Shown: piece after piece, positions 34,563 to 43,182 of the stretch
Layout of the letters: each line of letters opens with the position of its first letter
Position numbering within the stretch: the stretch's first letter is position 1
DNA from: Planctomycetaceae bacterium
GTDB lineage: Bacteria; Planctomycetota; Planctomycetia; Planctomycetales; Planctomycetaceae
Reading direction: 5' to 3'
Assembly: GCA_020426505.1 (NCBI GenBank)
Contig: JAGQPX010000138.1
Location: 1-64,000, forward strand
DNA: 64,000 bases
Notes under the pieces: generated by a model
What the model saw: only the letters and a program-made list of their open reading frames with translations
Database searches by the model: none
Told to the model about the DNA's origin: nothing
Position numbers and translations under genes: made by a program

Positions 34563-35585
34563 GTGACTTGGCGGCTCGTCCATGATCTCGACTGGTTCGT
34601 CTTCTGCGAGCACGTCCAGCAAATAACGGGTGAGTTCGGGCAAACCCTTTCCTGTCGCTGAGGAAATGAGCATCACCGGTTGACCCAGTTCCTCGCTGAG
34701 CAACTCGGCAGCCGCCTCCGCATCCGTCAGCTCGCACTTCGAGACACAAACGATCTCCGGTCGCTCCATCAACGACGGGTCGTACAACCGCATCTCTTCG
34801 CGGATTTGCCGGTAGTTCGCGATCGGATCAGACTGATCCATTGGCGACGGCTCGACCAGATGCACAAGCACTTTCGTCCGCTGAACGTGCTTGAGGAACT
34901 CATGCCCGAGCCCAATCCCCGCGTGAGCCCCTTCGATCAGTCCCGGGATGTCGGCCACGACAAACTGATGCGCAAATCCAACACGGACGAGGCCCAGGTT
35001 GGGGTACTTTGTCGTAAACGGATAGTCAGCGATCTCGGGGGTTGCGTTCGACATCCGACTCAGCAGCGTCGACTTGCCCGCATTTGGTTTGCCGACTAAT
35101 CCGACGTCTGCAATCAGCTTCAGTTCCAGCGAGACTTCCCGCTTCTCTCCCTCACCGCCATATTCGAACTCTCGTGGTGCTCGATGCGTCGCGGTCGCAA
35201 ATCGTTTGTTGCCCCTTCCTCCCTGCCCCCCACGCGCGACGACCACCTCGTCGCCATCCTGGGCGAGGTCTCTCAGCAAATGACCTCGCTCAGCATCCCG
35301 AACTAATGTTCCGGGAGGCACGAGTACCACAGCGTTCTCACCGCACTTGCCGGTCCGCAGACTCCCCTGACCATGACCACCACGCTCGGCCCGCCAGTGT
35401 CGATGGCCCGCGATGTTGGCCAGACTCCCCAGATTTCGCTCGGCCCTGACGATGACGTCGCCACCGTGTCCGCCATCGCCCCCGTCCGGTCCGCCACGTG
35501 GCACGTGTGCCTCACGGCGGAAGCTCATACAGCCGTTCCCGCCGTCTCCCGCTTCACAAGTGATCAGCACCCTGTCAACAAACAT
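34551..35585 (-). CDS. obgE: Obg-family GTPase
   Basis: 344 residues. Essential ribosome-associated GTPase of the TRAFAC class, acting in large-subunit assembly and stringent response. The Gly-rich Obg fold covers residues 1-157 (GGNGCMSFRREAHVPRGGPD, GGKGG-like GGQGGRGNKRF). The G domain has GLVGKPNAGKST (G1), TTKYPNLG (G2), DIPGLIEGA (G3) and a later VSKCEL in place of NKxD (G4). G5 is ISSATGKG. The G4 Cys in SKCEL is a small departure from the usual NKxD, seen in some family members. It stands alone, convergent with the small basic gene. Confidence 0.94.
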   Translation of the reverse strand: MFVDRVLITCEAGDGGNGCMSFRREAHVPRGGPDGGDGGHGGDVIVRAERNLGSLANIAGHRHWRAERGGHGQGSLRTGKCGENAVVLVPPGTLVRDAERGHLLRDLAQDGDEVVVARGGQGGRGNKRFATATHRAPREFEYGGEGEKREVSLELKLIADVGLVGKPNAGKSTLLSRMSNATPEIADYPFTTKYPNLGLVRVGFAHQFVVADIPGLIEGAHAGIGLGHEFLKHVQRTKVLVHLVEPSPMDQSDPIANYRQIREEMRLYDPSLMERPEIVCVSKCELTDAEAAAELLSEELGQPVMLISSATGKGLPELTRYLLDVLAEDEPVEIMDEPPSHSGR

Positions 35586-35705
35586 GATCCACAGCAGCCT
35601 TCAACGAATACCAACAAACGATCTCTCGATAGAATGTAACAGACCGACCATCTTCGGACATCATCCGGAATCTGTACTCGTCACAGCCATTGGAAAGACC
35701 CGACC

Positions 35706-37088
35706 ATGCAAGACTGGAACCTCATTGACCGCCAGTTGATGGGCAACGCGTGGATCGGTTCACGCATTGCTGAAACTGTCACGGAGTTATGTGATGAGAT
35801 CGGCGTCCGCTGGGCAGGGACTCCTGCCGAACGCGCCGCAGCCGAGGCCGTCGCTCGACGGTTCGATGCGATGGCACTGTCCGACACAAGGATCGAGCCG
35901 TTTCCGCTCGTAAGCTGGAAGTGCCGGAGTGCTTCACTTCGGCTTGTCGATTCAACAGAGCCCGACATCGATGTTCGCCCCAGCATGTTTTGTCCCTCGG
36001 TCTCGGTGGAGAGTCGAGTGATTGACGCGGGATTTGGAATGCCCGCAACATTGGTTCAGATCCCGGAGGACCTCCTGCGCGGGAGTGTCGTCCTGATCGA
36101 TGGCGGTCACGAACCTTTTTCAGAGCCACTCCCGTTACACGTGCGATTGCAATCTCTGACACGAAGAGGAGTCGAGGCCGCCATTGTCATCTCATCAACG
36201 GGCGGTCGCCGCACAGCCGATTTTTCGGTCAATGACTGGAGAGACGCTGATCCGTACGCAATTCCGCTCGCGGTCGTGCAGACTTCGCGTGAAGACGGAG
36301 CCCGGCTGCGTCGCCAAATCTCCGATGGTGCGACTGTCACTGTTGACGTTGACGCACAACGATTCGATGGAGAGTCGTGGAACGTCATGGCCGACTTGAC
36401 CGGCTCCAAGTGCCCGGACGAGTCTCTGGTCCTCTCCGCTCATCACGACACGACGACGGATTCCTACGGTGCAAACGACAACGCGGCCGGAGTCGCCGTG
36501 CTGTTGGAGACGGCCCAGCTGCTCGTCGATCTTCAACGGGAGACCGGTGTTAGTCCGGGCCGAACGATTCGGTTCGTCTCCTTCGGAGCCGAGGAGCAGG
36601 TATTGCAAGGTTCGAGAGCGTACGTGGCCCAACATCATGGACCGGAGCCTCCCCCGCGTCTCATGATCAACCTTGATGAACTGGCAGCGGGGCCGATGAA
36701 GGGCGTCGTCCTGCAGTTCCCGGAGTTTCGACCGCTCGTGCAGTCACAACTCGACACGATAGGCGAAGGATATGCCTGTCATGTGATGTCACAGTTGGAC
36801 GTGTCGGGCGACATGTTTCCGTTTTCACGAGCCGGGATTCCCACATCCATTCTCTGGCGGTGGCGATTCGTCGGTCGCCATCCGGATGTCGCCTTTGGTC
36901 ACACGAACGCCGACACACCTGACAAGCTGCGGATGCGAGAACTGAAAGAGTACGCTGGCCATCTAGCAAGGTTGCTGCTGCGGCTCTCACACGTACCGCC
37001 GGAGGACTGGCCAGAGAATCAACTTTGCGTCGATGAGATCGAAAGACGCATCGAGGCCGAACGCGGCAGCGTCTTTCGCACGATGTGA
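35706..37088 (+). CDS. M28 family zinc aminopeptidase-like protein
   Basis: 460 residues with no convincing signal peptide, so probably cytoplasmic. A PA-like insert is followed by the M28 catalytic region. Visible ligands and catalytic residues are HHDTTTDSYGANDNAAG (His and Asp ligands), the FGAEEQVLQGS Glu pair and a late HTNADTPDKL His. The family removes N-terminal residues from peptides or acts on related amides. Length is normal. The gene is divergent from obgE, and its 3' end abuts a palindromic repeat that separates it from the amidohydrolase gene. Confidence 0.85.
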   Translation: MQDWNLIDRQLMGNAWIGSRIAETVTELCDEIGVRWAGTPAERAAAEAVARRFDAMALSDTRIEPFPLVSWKCRSASLRLVDSTEPDIDVRPSMFCPSVSVESRVIDAGFGMPATLVQIPEDLLRGSVVLIDGGHEPFSEPLPLHVRLQSLTRRGVEAAIVISSTGGRRTADFSVNDWRDADPYAIPLAVVQTSREDGARLRRQISDGATVTVDVDAQRFDGESWNVMADLTGSKCPDESLVLSAHHDTTTDSYGANDNAAGVAVLLETAQLLVDLQRETGVSPGRTIRFVSFGAEEQVLQGSRAYVAQHHGPEPPPRLMINLDELAAGPMKGVVLQFPEFRPLVQSQLDTIGEGYACHVMSQLDVSGDMFPFSRAGIPTSILWRWRFVGRHPDVAFGHTNADTPDKLRMRELKEYAGHLARLLLRLSHVPPEDWPENQLCVDEIERRIEAERGSVFRTM

Positions 37089-37099
37089 CCAAAGGGTTG

Positions 37100-37193
37100 A
37101 ACCGCCAAGGCGCCGAGTATCACGAGCGCTCGATGTCAAGACTTCATCCGCGATAGGGCCCTAGGACTTGGCGCTCTTCGCGTCTTGGCGGTT
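37100..37193. repeat. Palindromic interspersed repeat
   Basis: Arms begin AACCGCCAAGGCGCC (37100) and end CTTGGCGGTT (37193), an imperfect inverted pair around a 50-60-nt centre. Repeats with CGCCAAGxCGCxAAG units are known from several planctomycete genomes. The right arm continues into the amidohydrolase frame and encodes its last residues (RQDAKSAKS). Confidence 0.7.
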
Positions 37194-38063
37194 GATGCAT
37201 TGCCGAATTGAGATTGATGAGCCGAGACCCAGAAGCGACAGACTGTCACGATGGATCATCGCTTCGATTGCCTCGTGGTCGAGTCGTGGAAGTGCCGTCC
37301 CTTCCATTTGATCGTTCAGTCTGCGCAGACCATCGATTGAGGCATCCACCGTCGTAAAAGGGTAGTCGCTGCCGAAGAGGAGCTTGTTCCACACACCGTA
37401 CTCCTGAACGAGCATGAGACTGTGGTAGAGCTGAAACGGTCGGTAATGGAGTGCACTCACGTCTGCATAAACGTTGGGGTGCTTACGGATGACGGCGACG
37501 CACTCACCTTCATACGGATGCCCCAGATGAGCCATGATGATTTTCACCTCCGGAAAGCGGATGGCGACTCGGTCGAGATGTCGCGGCAGCGTGCAATCGA
37601 GCGGTGCTTGTGACACGAACGTCGTCCCGGTGTGCAGCAGGACCGGAAGAGAGTGCGACGTTGCGTACTCCCACAACGGGTTCAGCCGTTCGTCATCCGG
37701 CTGGAACCCGGCATACATGGGCATCAGCTTGATGCCCCGCAGGCCGAGTTGCTCATGGCCGTCACGCATCTCCCGCTGCCAGTCATCCTGCGTGGGATCG
37801 AGTGAGAGAAATCCGACCAATCGGTCAGGGTGAGCCGCCACATAGTCTGCAACGTACTGATCATCGACCCATAACCCGCTGAGCTTCGCCTTGCCGCCGA
37901 ACACGATCGTGCGATCCGCATGTGTTGCCCCGGCTCGGTACTCGTCGTAACGCACACTCAAGTCGACCTCGACACCCGCTCGGGCGCGTTTGGCCTGCTC
38001 ACGGAAATCGTCGTTGAAGTGGTCTGGATAGGCCCACGCATGAGAATGTACGTCAACAATCAT
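37161..38063 (-). CDS. Amidohydrolase-superfamily enzyme (amidohydrolase 2 type)
   Basis: 300 residues from the ATG just before DVHSHAW, the HxH metal motif. The TIM-barrel pattern continues with GLRGIKLMP, VLLHTG, IIMAHLGHP and FGSDYPF, giving the other metal ligands (His and the final Asp). Related to COG2159-type hydrolases and decarboxylases of the ACMSD group; substrate unknown. A paralogue lies at 39918. The last nine residues are encoded by a palindromic repeat, an acquired tail. The protein is probably cytoplasmic and involved in catabolism of a small acid or lactone. Confidence 0.85.
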   Translation of the reverse strand: MIVDVHSHAWAYPDHFNDDFREQAKRARAGVEVDLSVRYDEYRAGATHADRTIVFGGKAKLSGLWVDDQYVADYVAAHPDRLVGFLSLDPTQDDWQREMRDGHEQLGLRGIKLMPMYAGFQPDDERLNPLWEYATSHSLPVLLHTGTTFVSQAPLDCTLPRHLDRVAIRFPEVKIIMAHLGHPYEGECVAVIRKHPNVYADVSALHYRPFQLYHSLMLVQEYGVWNKLLFGSDYPFTTVDASIDGLRRLNDQMEGTALPRLDHEAIEAMIHRDSLSLLGLGSSISIRQCINRQDAKSAKS

Positions 38064-38217
38064 GCTCGCCTCACAGGTAATGTGTGATGAAAGCGTGTAA
38101 GTTGTATCACTCAGAAGAAGTTCACGATGACACAACGGCAGCGTCAACACAATGCCTTCTGAAGCGAGTCATCTCAATTCCGAAAGGTTCTCAAAGTGGC
38201 CGGATGATTCGTGGTGT

Positions 38218-38331
38218 GTGGCCGGGGCTGGACCGACGTCAGGAGGGAAGCCCCGGTGAGCGGTTTCTGGACATCAAGTGTTGAATTCGCGCTCGCCGGG
38301 GCTTCGGACTTCGTCCTCCAGCCCCGGCCAC
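38218..38331. repeat. Palindromic intergenic element with nested inverted repeats
   Basis: A 114-bp element. Outer perfect 15-bp arms GTGGCCGGGGCTGGA / TCCAGCCCCGGCCAC (38218-38232 and 38317-38331) enclose inner arms at 38247-38262 and 38290-38305 (GAAGCCCCGGTGAGCG and CGCTCGCCGGGGCTTC, one mismatch). A strong cruciform is possible. It lies between the divergently transcribed amidohydrolase and MFS genes. Confidence 0.85.
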
Positions 38332-38385
38332 CCAACTCACAGCTTCAAAAAATGACAGACCACGAGTGATTACTTGAGAGACCGG

Positions 38386-39702
38386 ATGAGTCACGACTCT
38401 CCAGACAGACAGGCCGTTCAACCGACCAACGTCCGTTGGGTCGTGTTGGCGCTCGTCGCGTTTGCTGCGGCGAGTGCGTATCTCACGCGGTACTGCATCT
38501 CGGCGGCCAACACGACGATGCAGGAAGACCTGGGCTTCGACAACTCACAGATGGGCGGGCTGATGAGCTCGTTTATGCTGGGGTACTTCCTGTTTCAGAT
38601 CCCGGGCGGTTGGCTCGGGACACGCTTCGGCACACGAGCCGCGTTTGTGGTGATCGCCATCTGCTGGTCGATGTGCAATGTGTGGACCGCCGCAGCGTCT
38701 CTCATGGGAATGCTGTGGGCATCGCGGTTCATGCTTGGGGTATTTCAGGCAGGCATGACGCCCCTGTCTGCGAAGATTGTGAAGGACTGGATACCGCTGT
38801 CCCGTCGAGGCATGAGCAGCTCGATCATCGGCGCGTCGATGTCGCTGGGGAGTGCGCTGACCGTTCTGCTCACCGGATGGCTGTTGGAGCAGGAGTTCGG
38901 CTGGCGAAGCATCTTCGCCGCTTACTCCCTTGTCGCAATCGTCTGGGCGCTCGTCTTCGCATGGTTCTTTCGCTCGACTCCGCGCGACCATGCCTCCGTC
39001 AACGAGGCCGAGTTGGAACTGATCGAGAGATCACCGGGCGAAGATTCGTCGAATGATGACCAAGAGCAAACCGAGAGCGGATGGTCACTGACCATGCAAA
39101 TGGCTGGAAGCCTGAGCCTGTGGGGACTCTGCGTGCAGTCGTTCTTTCGGGCGGCCGGTTACGTGTTCTTTGCAACGTGGTTCTTTGCCTTTCTGGAGTA
39201 TGTGTACCACATTGAGCAGGATCAGGCAGGGGTTCTCAACAGTCTGCCACTGATCGCGGTCGTCGCGGGGAGCCTGTCCGGTGGAGTGCTGGTCGATCGA
39301 CTCCTGAAAACGACCGGCAGCAAATGGATCAGCCGTTCGGGGACCGCGTTCGTGGCAATGACCGTCTGCGGACTGCTGACGATGGCCTCCGCCTGGACGG
39401 AGACCGCGACGCAACTTTCGGTCGTGATTGCCATCGGAGCCTACTTCTCCGGCATCGGTCTCCCCGTCGCCTGGGCAGCGACCATCGACGTGGGAGGACG
39501 ACACACGGCCGTCGCGATGGGTATCATGAACATGGCTGGATGCCTAGCCGGTGCAATCATGCCGTACGTCTTGGGAAGTTGGTTCGACGACATCCAAGAG
39601 TCCGGCGGCGATTGGAATCACGTGATCTTTCTGCACGCCGCGTTCTATTTCGTCTGTGCAGTCAGTTGGCTGATGGTCAACCCGAATCGGCGTATTGACT
39701 GA
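38386..39702 (+). CDS. Major facilitator superfamily transporter
   Basis: 438 residues and about 12 predicted helices. The MFS GxLxxRxGxR loop appears as GWLGTRFGTRAA after helix 2, and SRFMLGVFQAGMTP fits helix 4. The overall pattern, with helix 1 containing RYCISAANTTM, resembles the anion:cation symporter (ACS) group that imports hexuronates, glucarate or other organic acids, matching the catabolic neighbours. The ATG at 38386 is preferred to a TTG 12 nt earlier. Upstream is a palindromic element, downstream an interspersed repeat. Substrate unproven. Confidence 0.85.
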   Translation: MSHDSPDRQAVQPTNVRWVVLALVAFAAASAYLTRYCISAANTTMQEDLGFDNSQMGGLMSSFMLGYFLFQIPGGWLGTRFGTRAAFVVIAICWSMCNVWTAAASLMGMLWASRFMLGVFQAGMTPLSAKIVKDWIPLSRRGMSSSIIGASMSLGSALTVLLTGWLLEQEFGWRSIFAAYSLVAIVWALVFAWFFRSTPRDHASVNEAELELIERSPGEDSSNDDQEQTESGWSLTMQMAGSLSLWGLCVQSFFRAAGYVFFATWFFAFLEYVYHIEQDQAGVLNSLPLIAVVAGSLSGGVLVDRLLKTTGSKWISRSGTAFVAMTVCGLLTMASAWTETATQLSVVIAIGAYFSGIGLPVAWAATIDVGGRHTAVAMGIMNMAGCLAGAIMPYVLGSWFDDIQESGGDWNHVIFLHAAFYFVCAVSWLMVNPNRRID

Positions 39703-39722
39703 CGCCGAATCACTACTTGGAA

Positions 39723-39877
39723 GAATGTCGAACTCGAAATCAGATTGACGAAAGTAGCACGAATTCCGAATGACGAAACGACTTTGCAAACTGTGAAGCG
39801 ATCATCACTCCATCACATTTCGAGCATTCGACATTTGGACATTCCTTCGTCATTCTGATTTCGACATTCGTCATTCC
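39723..39877. repeat. Inverted pair of GACGAA-type interspersed repeat
   Basis: Copy 1 (39723-39753, GAATGTCGAACTCGAAATCA start) and copy 2 (39841-39877, inverted) share the core ATCAGAxTGACGAAxGxA. A third copy is at 40846-40900. The gap between the copies holds no gene. Confidence 0.7.
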
Positions 39878-39917
39878 CCACCACAATTCAGACCCCCAAT
39901 CAACCCACGAACCTCCC

Positions 39918-40814
39918 ATGTTGTTTGACACACACACCAATCTGATGTGGTACCCGGATCATCTGTCGGATGAGTTCGTCGAGTTCGCGTGGGAGGCCAA
40001 GCGGGCGAAGATGAAACTCTCTGATGATGTCTACTTCGCAGGCAGCGATGTGCAGGAAGCGAATGCGTTCGACTCGAAGCCGGACCAACTGCTGGAGGCG
40101 ACGGCCGATGCGGACAAGGTGGTTGTGTTCGGTATCAAAGCTCCCTTCACCGGCATCAACGCGGATCAGGAACTCATCGCGAAGTTTGTCCGAGAGCATT
40201 CGGAGAAGTTCATCGGCTGGTGCTCGGTCGATCCCAACGATGAGGATTGCATCGACCAACTTGATTACTACGTGAATGACCTCGGATTGCGGGGGCTCAA
40301 ATGCTCGCCCATCTATCAGAACTGGGACCCGCAAGACCCGAAGCATCTGCCGTTGTTCAAGAAGGCGGAGTCGCTCGGCATCCCGGTCAACATTCACCAG
40401 GGGACGTCTTTCGTCAGACCAGGGCCATTAAAATACGCCAACCCGATTCAACTCGAAGACATCGCGATCGCCTGTCCGGACCTGCGGATCGTCATTGCTC
40501 ACATGGGACACCCGTGGGAGGACGAATGCGTGGTGCTTATCCGCAAGCACCCCAACCTGTACACGAACATCTCCGCCCTGCACTATCGACCGCTGCGGCA
40601 TTATCAGGCGTTCATGACGGCGATCGAGTACGGCGTCGAGCACAAACTGATCTTCGGCTCCGACTTCCCTTCCGCAACCGCCGCACAGGTCATCGCCGGA
40701 CAACACAAGGTGAACAACGTCGTCGCTGGGACCAATCTTCCCAAGGTGCCTGATGAGATGATTCACAATATCATCTATGAGAACTGGAAACGCTTCTTGC
40801 CGGAGTACGCGTGA
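39918..40814 (+). CDS. Amidohydrolase-superfamily paralogue with altered metal motif
   Basis: 298 residues, similar throughout to the enzyme at 37161: GLRGLKCSPIY, VNIHQG, IVIAHMGHPW and FGSDFPSATA parallel its motifs. The N-terminal HxH is changed: DTHTNLMW replaces DVHSHAW, so the second metal ligand His is Asn. The other ligands (HQG His, AHMGH His, GSD Asp) remain. The metal site may therefore hold one ion or none. No signal peptide. Substrate unknown. Confidence 0.82.
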   Translation: MLFDTHTNLMWYPDHLSDEFVEFAWEAKRAKMKLSDDVYFAGSDVQEANAFDSKPDQLLEATADADKVVVFGIKAPFTGINADQELIAKFVREHSEKFIGWCSVDPNDEDCIDQLDYYVNDLGLRGLKCSPIYQNWDPQDPKHLPLFKKAESLGIPVNIHQGTSFVRPGPLKYANPIQLEDIAIACPDLRIVIAHMGHPWEDECVVLIRKHPNLYTNISALHYRPLRHYQAFMTAIEYGVEHKLIFGSDFPSATAAQVIAGQHKVNNVVAGTNLPKVPDEMIHNIIYENWKRFLPEYA

Positions 40815-40845
40815 GACGCAGTGCCATTCCACTCGCAGCAACTCG

Positions 40846-40900
40846 AATGACGAAATCAGAATGTCGAAGGAAGCACGAATGACTAAGTCCGAAAGAAGCT
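40846..40900. repeat. Third GACGAA-type repeat copy, overlapping kelch gene start
   Basis: AATGACGAAATCAGAATGTC and following bases match the copies near 39723 and 39841. Its ATG codons (40861 and 40879) are the only good starts for the kelch protein, so its N-terminal residues come from the repeat. Confidence 0.65.
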
Positions 40901-41979
40901 TTGAAGCACCCCGGTACTGCAAGGGGCTGGGTGTCCTCGCGGGTTTAATCGCCATCTTTATTGGGAAGGACACGTCCGGTGCTGCGGATGCTCCTCCTGA
41001 TTACGAGTGGGTCAACATCACGATGAACGCGGAGTTCGCTCCGCGTGATGGGGCCGGGGCGCTGTCGTACGATGGTCGCATGTGGTTCATTGGCGGTTGG
41101 AATCCGATCGGCACTTATCGAGAGTTCTTCCCTCGTATCTGCAACAACGAAGTCTGGAGTTCGACCGATGGCACCGAATGGACGCTGGTGAAGCCCAATT
41201 CGTTCATCGACCAGTCGTTCGATGCAACTGCTGACTGGGAAGGCCGACACACCGCCGGGTATGCCGTCTATCGGGATCGCATGTGGATCATCGGTGGCGA
41301 TGTCAATCAGGGTCACTACCAGAACGACGTCTGGAGTTCGGTCGACGGCGAGCATTGGGAGTTCGTCAACCGGGACAAGCCTCTCCGCTGGGCACCGCGA
41401 GCACTCCACTACACCGTCGTGCATGACGACCGCATCTGGGTCATCGGCGGACAGACCATGCCCGCATTCGCGAAGGAGTCGGATGCCGAGACGTTCTACC
41501 GGGACATCTGGACCACACAGAATGGCGTGGACTGGACGGAGGCCAAACCGGAAGAACCGTACTGGTCGCCACGCGGAATGATCGGCGGCAGTGCGGTGAA
41601 GGACGGTCGCATCTGGATTCTCGGCGGCGGCACCTACGACACACCTCAGACTCCGAAGCGGAACTTCTACAACGACGTCTGGAGTTCAGCAGACGGTGTG
41701 AAGTGGACGCGTCACATCGAGTCAGCACCGTGGGAGCCCCGGCAATATCACGACGTCGCGGTCTGGGATGACCGGCTGTGGGTCATGGAGGGCTACAACG
41801 GCACGAGCGGCAACCGCAAAGACGTCTGGCATTCGACCGACGGCGTCGAATGGCACGAACTCCCGGACACCCCCTGGAAGCCACGACACGCTGCGAGCCT
41901 GTACGTTCACAACGATGCCCTGTGGATGATCGCCGGCAACAACATGGAGCCGGACGTGTGGAAGCTCGTGCGGAAGTGA
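40879..41979 (+). CDS. Secreted kelch-repeat protein
   Basis: 366 residues. After a basic N-terminus supplied by a repeat, a hydrophobic segment (GLGVLAGLIAIFIG) can serve as a signal peptide or anchor. The mature part is a kelch-type beta-propeller: six motifs of the form RMWFIGG / RMWIIGG / RIWVIGG / RIWILGG / RLWVMEG / ALWMIAG, each followed by NDVWSSxDGxxW. No catalytic residues are evident. It may bind a sugar or protein ligand outside the cytoplasm. It lies in a catabolic-looking cluster between the second amidohydrolase and a DapA-like gene. ATG 40861 is an alternative start. Confidence 0.8.
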   Translation: MTKSERSFEAPRYCKGLGVLAGLIAIFIGKDTSGAADAPPDYEWVNITMNAEFAPRDGAGALSYDGRMWFIGGWNPIGTYREFFPRICNNEVWSSTDGTEWTLVKPNSFIDQSFDATADWEGRHTAGYAVYRDRMWIIGGDVNQGHYQNDVWSSVDGEHWEFVNRDKPLRWAPRALHYTVVHDDRIWVIGGQTMPAFAKESDAETFYRDIWTTQNGVDWTEAKPEEPYWSPRGMIGGSAVKDGRIWILGGGTYDTPQTPKRNFYNDVWSSADGVKWTRHIESAPWEPRQYHDVAVWDDRLWVMEGYNGTSGNRKDVWHSTDGVEWHELPDTPWKPRHAASLYVHNDALWMIAGNNMEPDVWKLVRK

Positions 41980-42010
41980 AACCGCCCCAACTCGTCATTC
42001 GTCCGTTGGT

Positions 42011-42120
42011 GTGATCTGAGTTTTCAGTTGTCAGTCTTCACTGATCAGATATCAAACGTCAAATCTCAATCGTCAGATCTGATACCTCATGTTTCAGGTC
42101 TCAAATTTGAAATCTCAAGT
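42011..42120. repeat. Degenerate TCAAATCTCAA-type repeat tract
   Basis: An AT-rich 110-nt stretch of variably repeated units (GATCAGATATCAAACG, TCAGATCTGATACC, TCAAATTTGAAATCTC) with several short palindromes. It fills the gap before the DapA-like gene, and its last bases form the ATG context. Confidence 0.55.
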
Positions 42121-42122
42121 AA

Positions 42123-43034
42123 ATGAACACCTCTCCCATCACTCCCGCAACACTCTCGTCCTCCGTGATCGCGGTGCCGCCGCTCGCACGAAACGGCGAC
42201 CTCACCCTCAATCGTGCTGAGAACGAGAAGTTGATCCGGCACCTCGAAAGCGGCGGTGTGACGACGTTGCTCTACGGCGGCAACGCGGTGCTGTATCACG
42301 TGGCCCTCAGCGAGTACGCAGAACTACTCACGTTGCTGAGCGAGGCAGCGGGTGCTGACACATTGATGATCCCTTCCGTCGGCCCGGCGTACGGCACGAT
42401 GATGGATCAGGCAGCCTTCCTTCGGGACTTTGACTTCCCCACGGCCATGATTCTCCCGCAACGGGATCAATGCACCTTTTCCGGGATCGCGACCGGTGTC
42501 AGACGTTTCGTCGATTCATTCGGTCGACCTGCTGTGCTGTACATCAAGCACGACGGTTTAATCGACGTTCGCACCGTTCGAAGTTTGATGCAGGATGGGC
42601 TCATCTCATGGATCAAGTATGCCATCGTCCGGGAGGATACGTCGGACGATGGGTACCTCCGGGAACTCGTCGACACCGTTGGTCCGGACCTGATCGTCAG
42701 CGGCATCGGTGAGCAACCGGCACGCACACACATGCAGCAGTTCGGACTGAGCGGGTTCACCTCCGGATGCGTTTGCGTCGCGCCCAAACTCTCGATGGAA
42801 ATGCTGCACGCGATCAAGGCGGGCGATAACGACAGCGCCGAGCAGATTCGCCGAACATTTGAACCCTTGGAAGACCTGCGAAACTCGATTAACCCGGTCC
42901 GCGTATTGCACTCCGCCGTCGCACTCGCAGGCATTGCGGACACGGGGCCGATTCTGCCCCTGCTGAGTGACCTCAATGAGCAAGATCGCGAACGAGTGAA
43001 AAAGGCCGCCTGTGAGTTGCTCGCACAGCAATAG
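42123..43034 (+). CDS. DapA/NanA-family lyase or aldolase
   Basis: 303 residues, class I TIM-barrel aldolase. The Schiff-base lysine is Lys165 (WIKYA) and the conserved catalytic Tyr is Tyr140 (LYIKHDG), both correctly spaced for the dihydrodipicolinate synthase superfamily. The N-terminal GGVTTLLYGGN corresponds to the GTTGE substrate-loop region but is altered, so this is unlikely to be the true DapA. Sugar-acid aldolase or dehydratase activity would suit the cluster, with the enolase-family gene next door. Substrate unproven. Confidence 0.85.
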   Translation: MNTSPITPATLSSSVIAVPPLARNGDLTLNRAENEKLIRHLESGGVTTLLYGGNAVLYHVALSEYAELLTLLSEAAGADTLMIPSVGPAYGTMMDQAAFLRDFDFPTAMILPQRDQCTFSGIATGVRRFVDSFGRPAVLYIKHDGLIDVRTVRSLMQDGLISWIKYAIVREDTSDDGYLRELVDTVGPDLIVSGIGEQPARTHMQQFGLSGFTSGCVCVAPKLSMEMLHAIKAGDNDSAEQIRRTFEPLEDLRNSINPVRVLHSAVALAGIADTGPILPLLSDLNEQDRERVKKAACELLAQQ

Positions 43035-43068
43035 CTCACCATGACCAGTTCGATGGCATCCAACGCAT

Positions 43069-43155
43069 TCCCAAGCCGACGGCTCCGCCGTCGAACTGAT
43101 ACCATGTGTGTGAGATTTCGAGCGACCGAACGACGGCGGAGCCGGCGGCTTGGGA
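43069..43155. repeat. Palindromic intergenic element with 25-bp arms
   Basis: TCCCAAGCCGACGGCTCCGC onwards (43069-43093) and its inverted partner (43131-43155) pair over 25 bp with one mismatch, separated by 37 nt. It could form a hairpin. It sits between the DapA-like and enolase-family genes. Confidence 0.88.
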
Positions 43156-43182
43156 TCGTGAATAGTGAAAGATGTTAATCCA

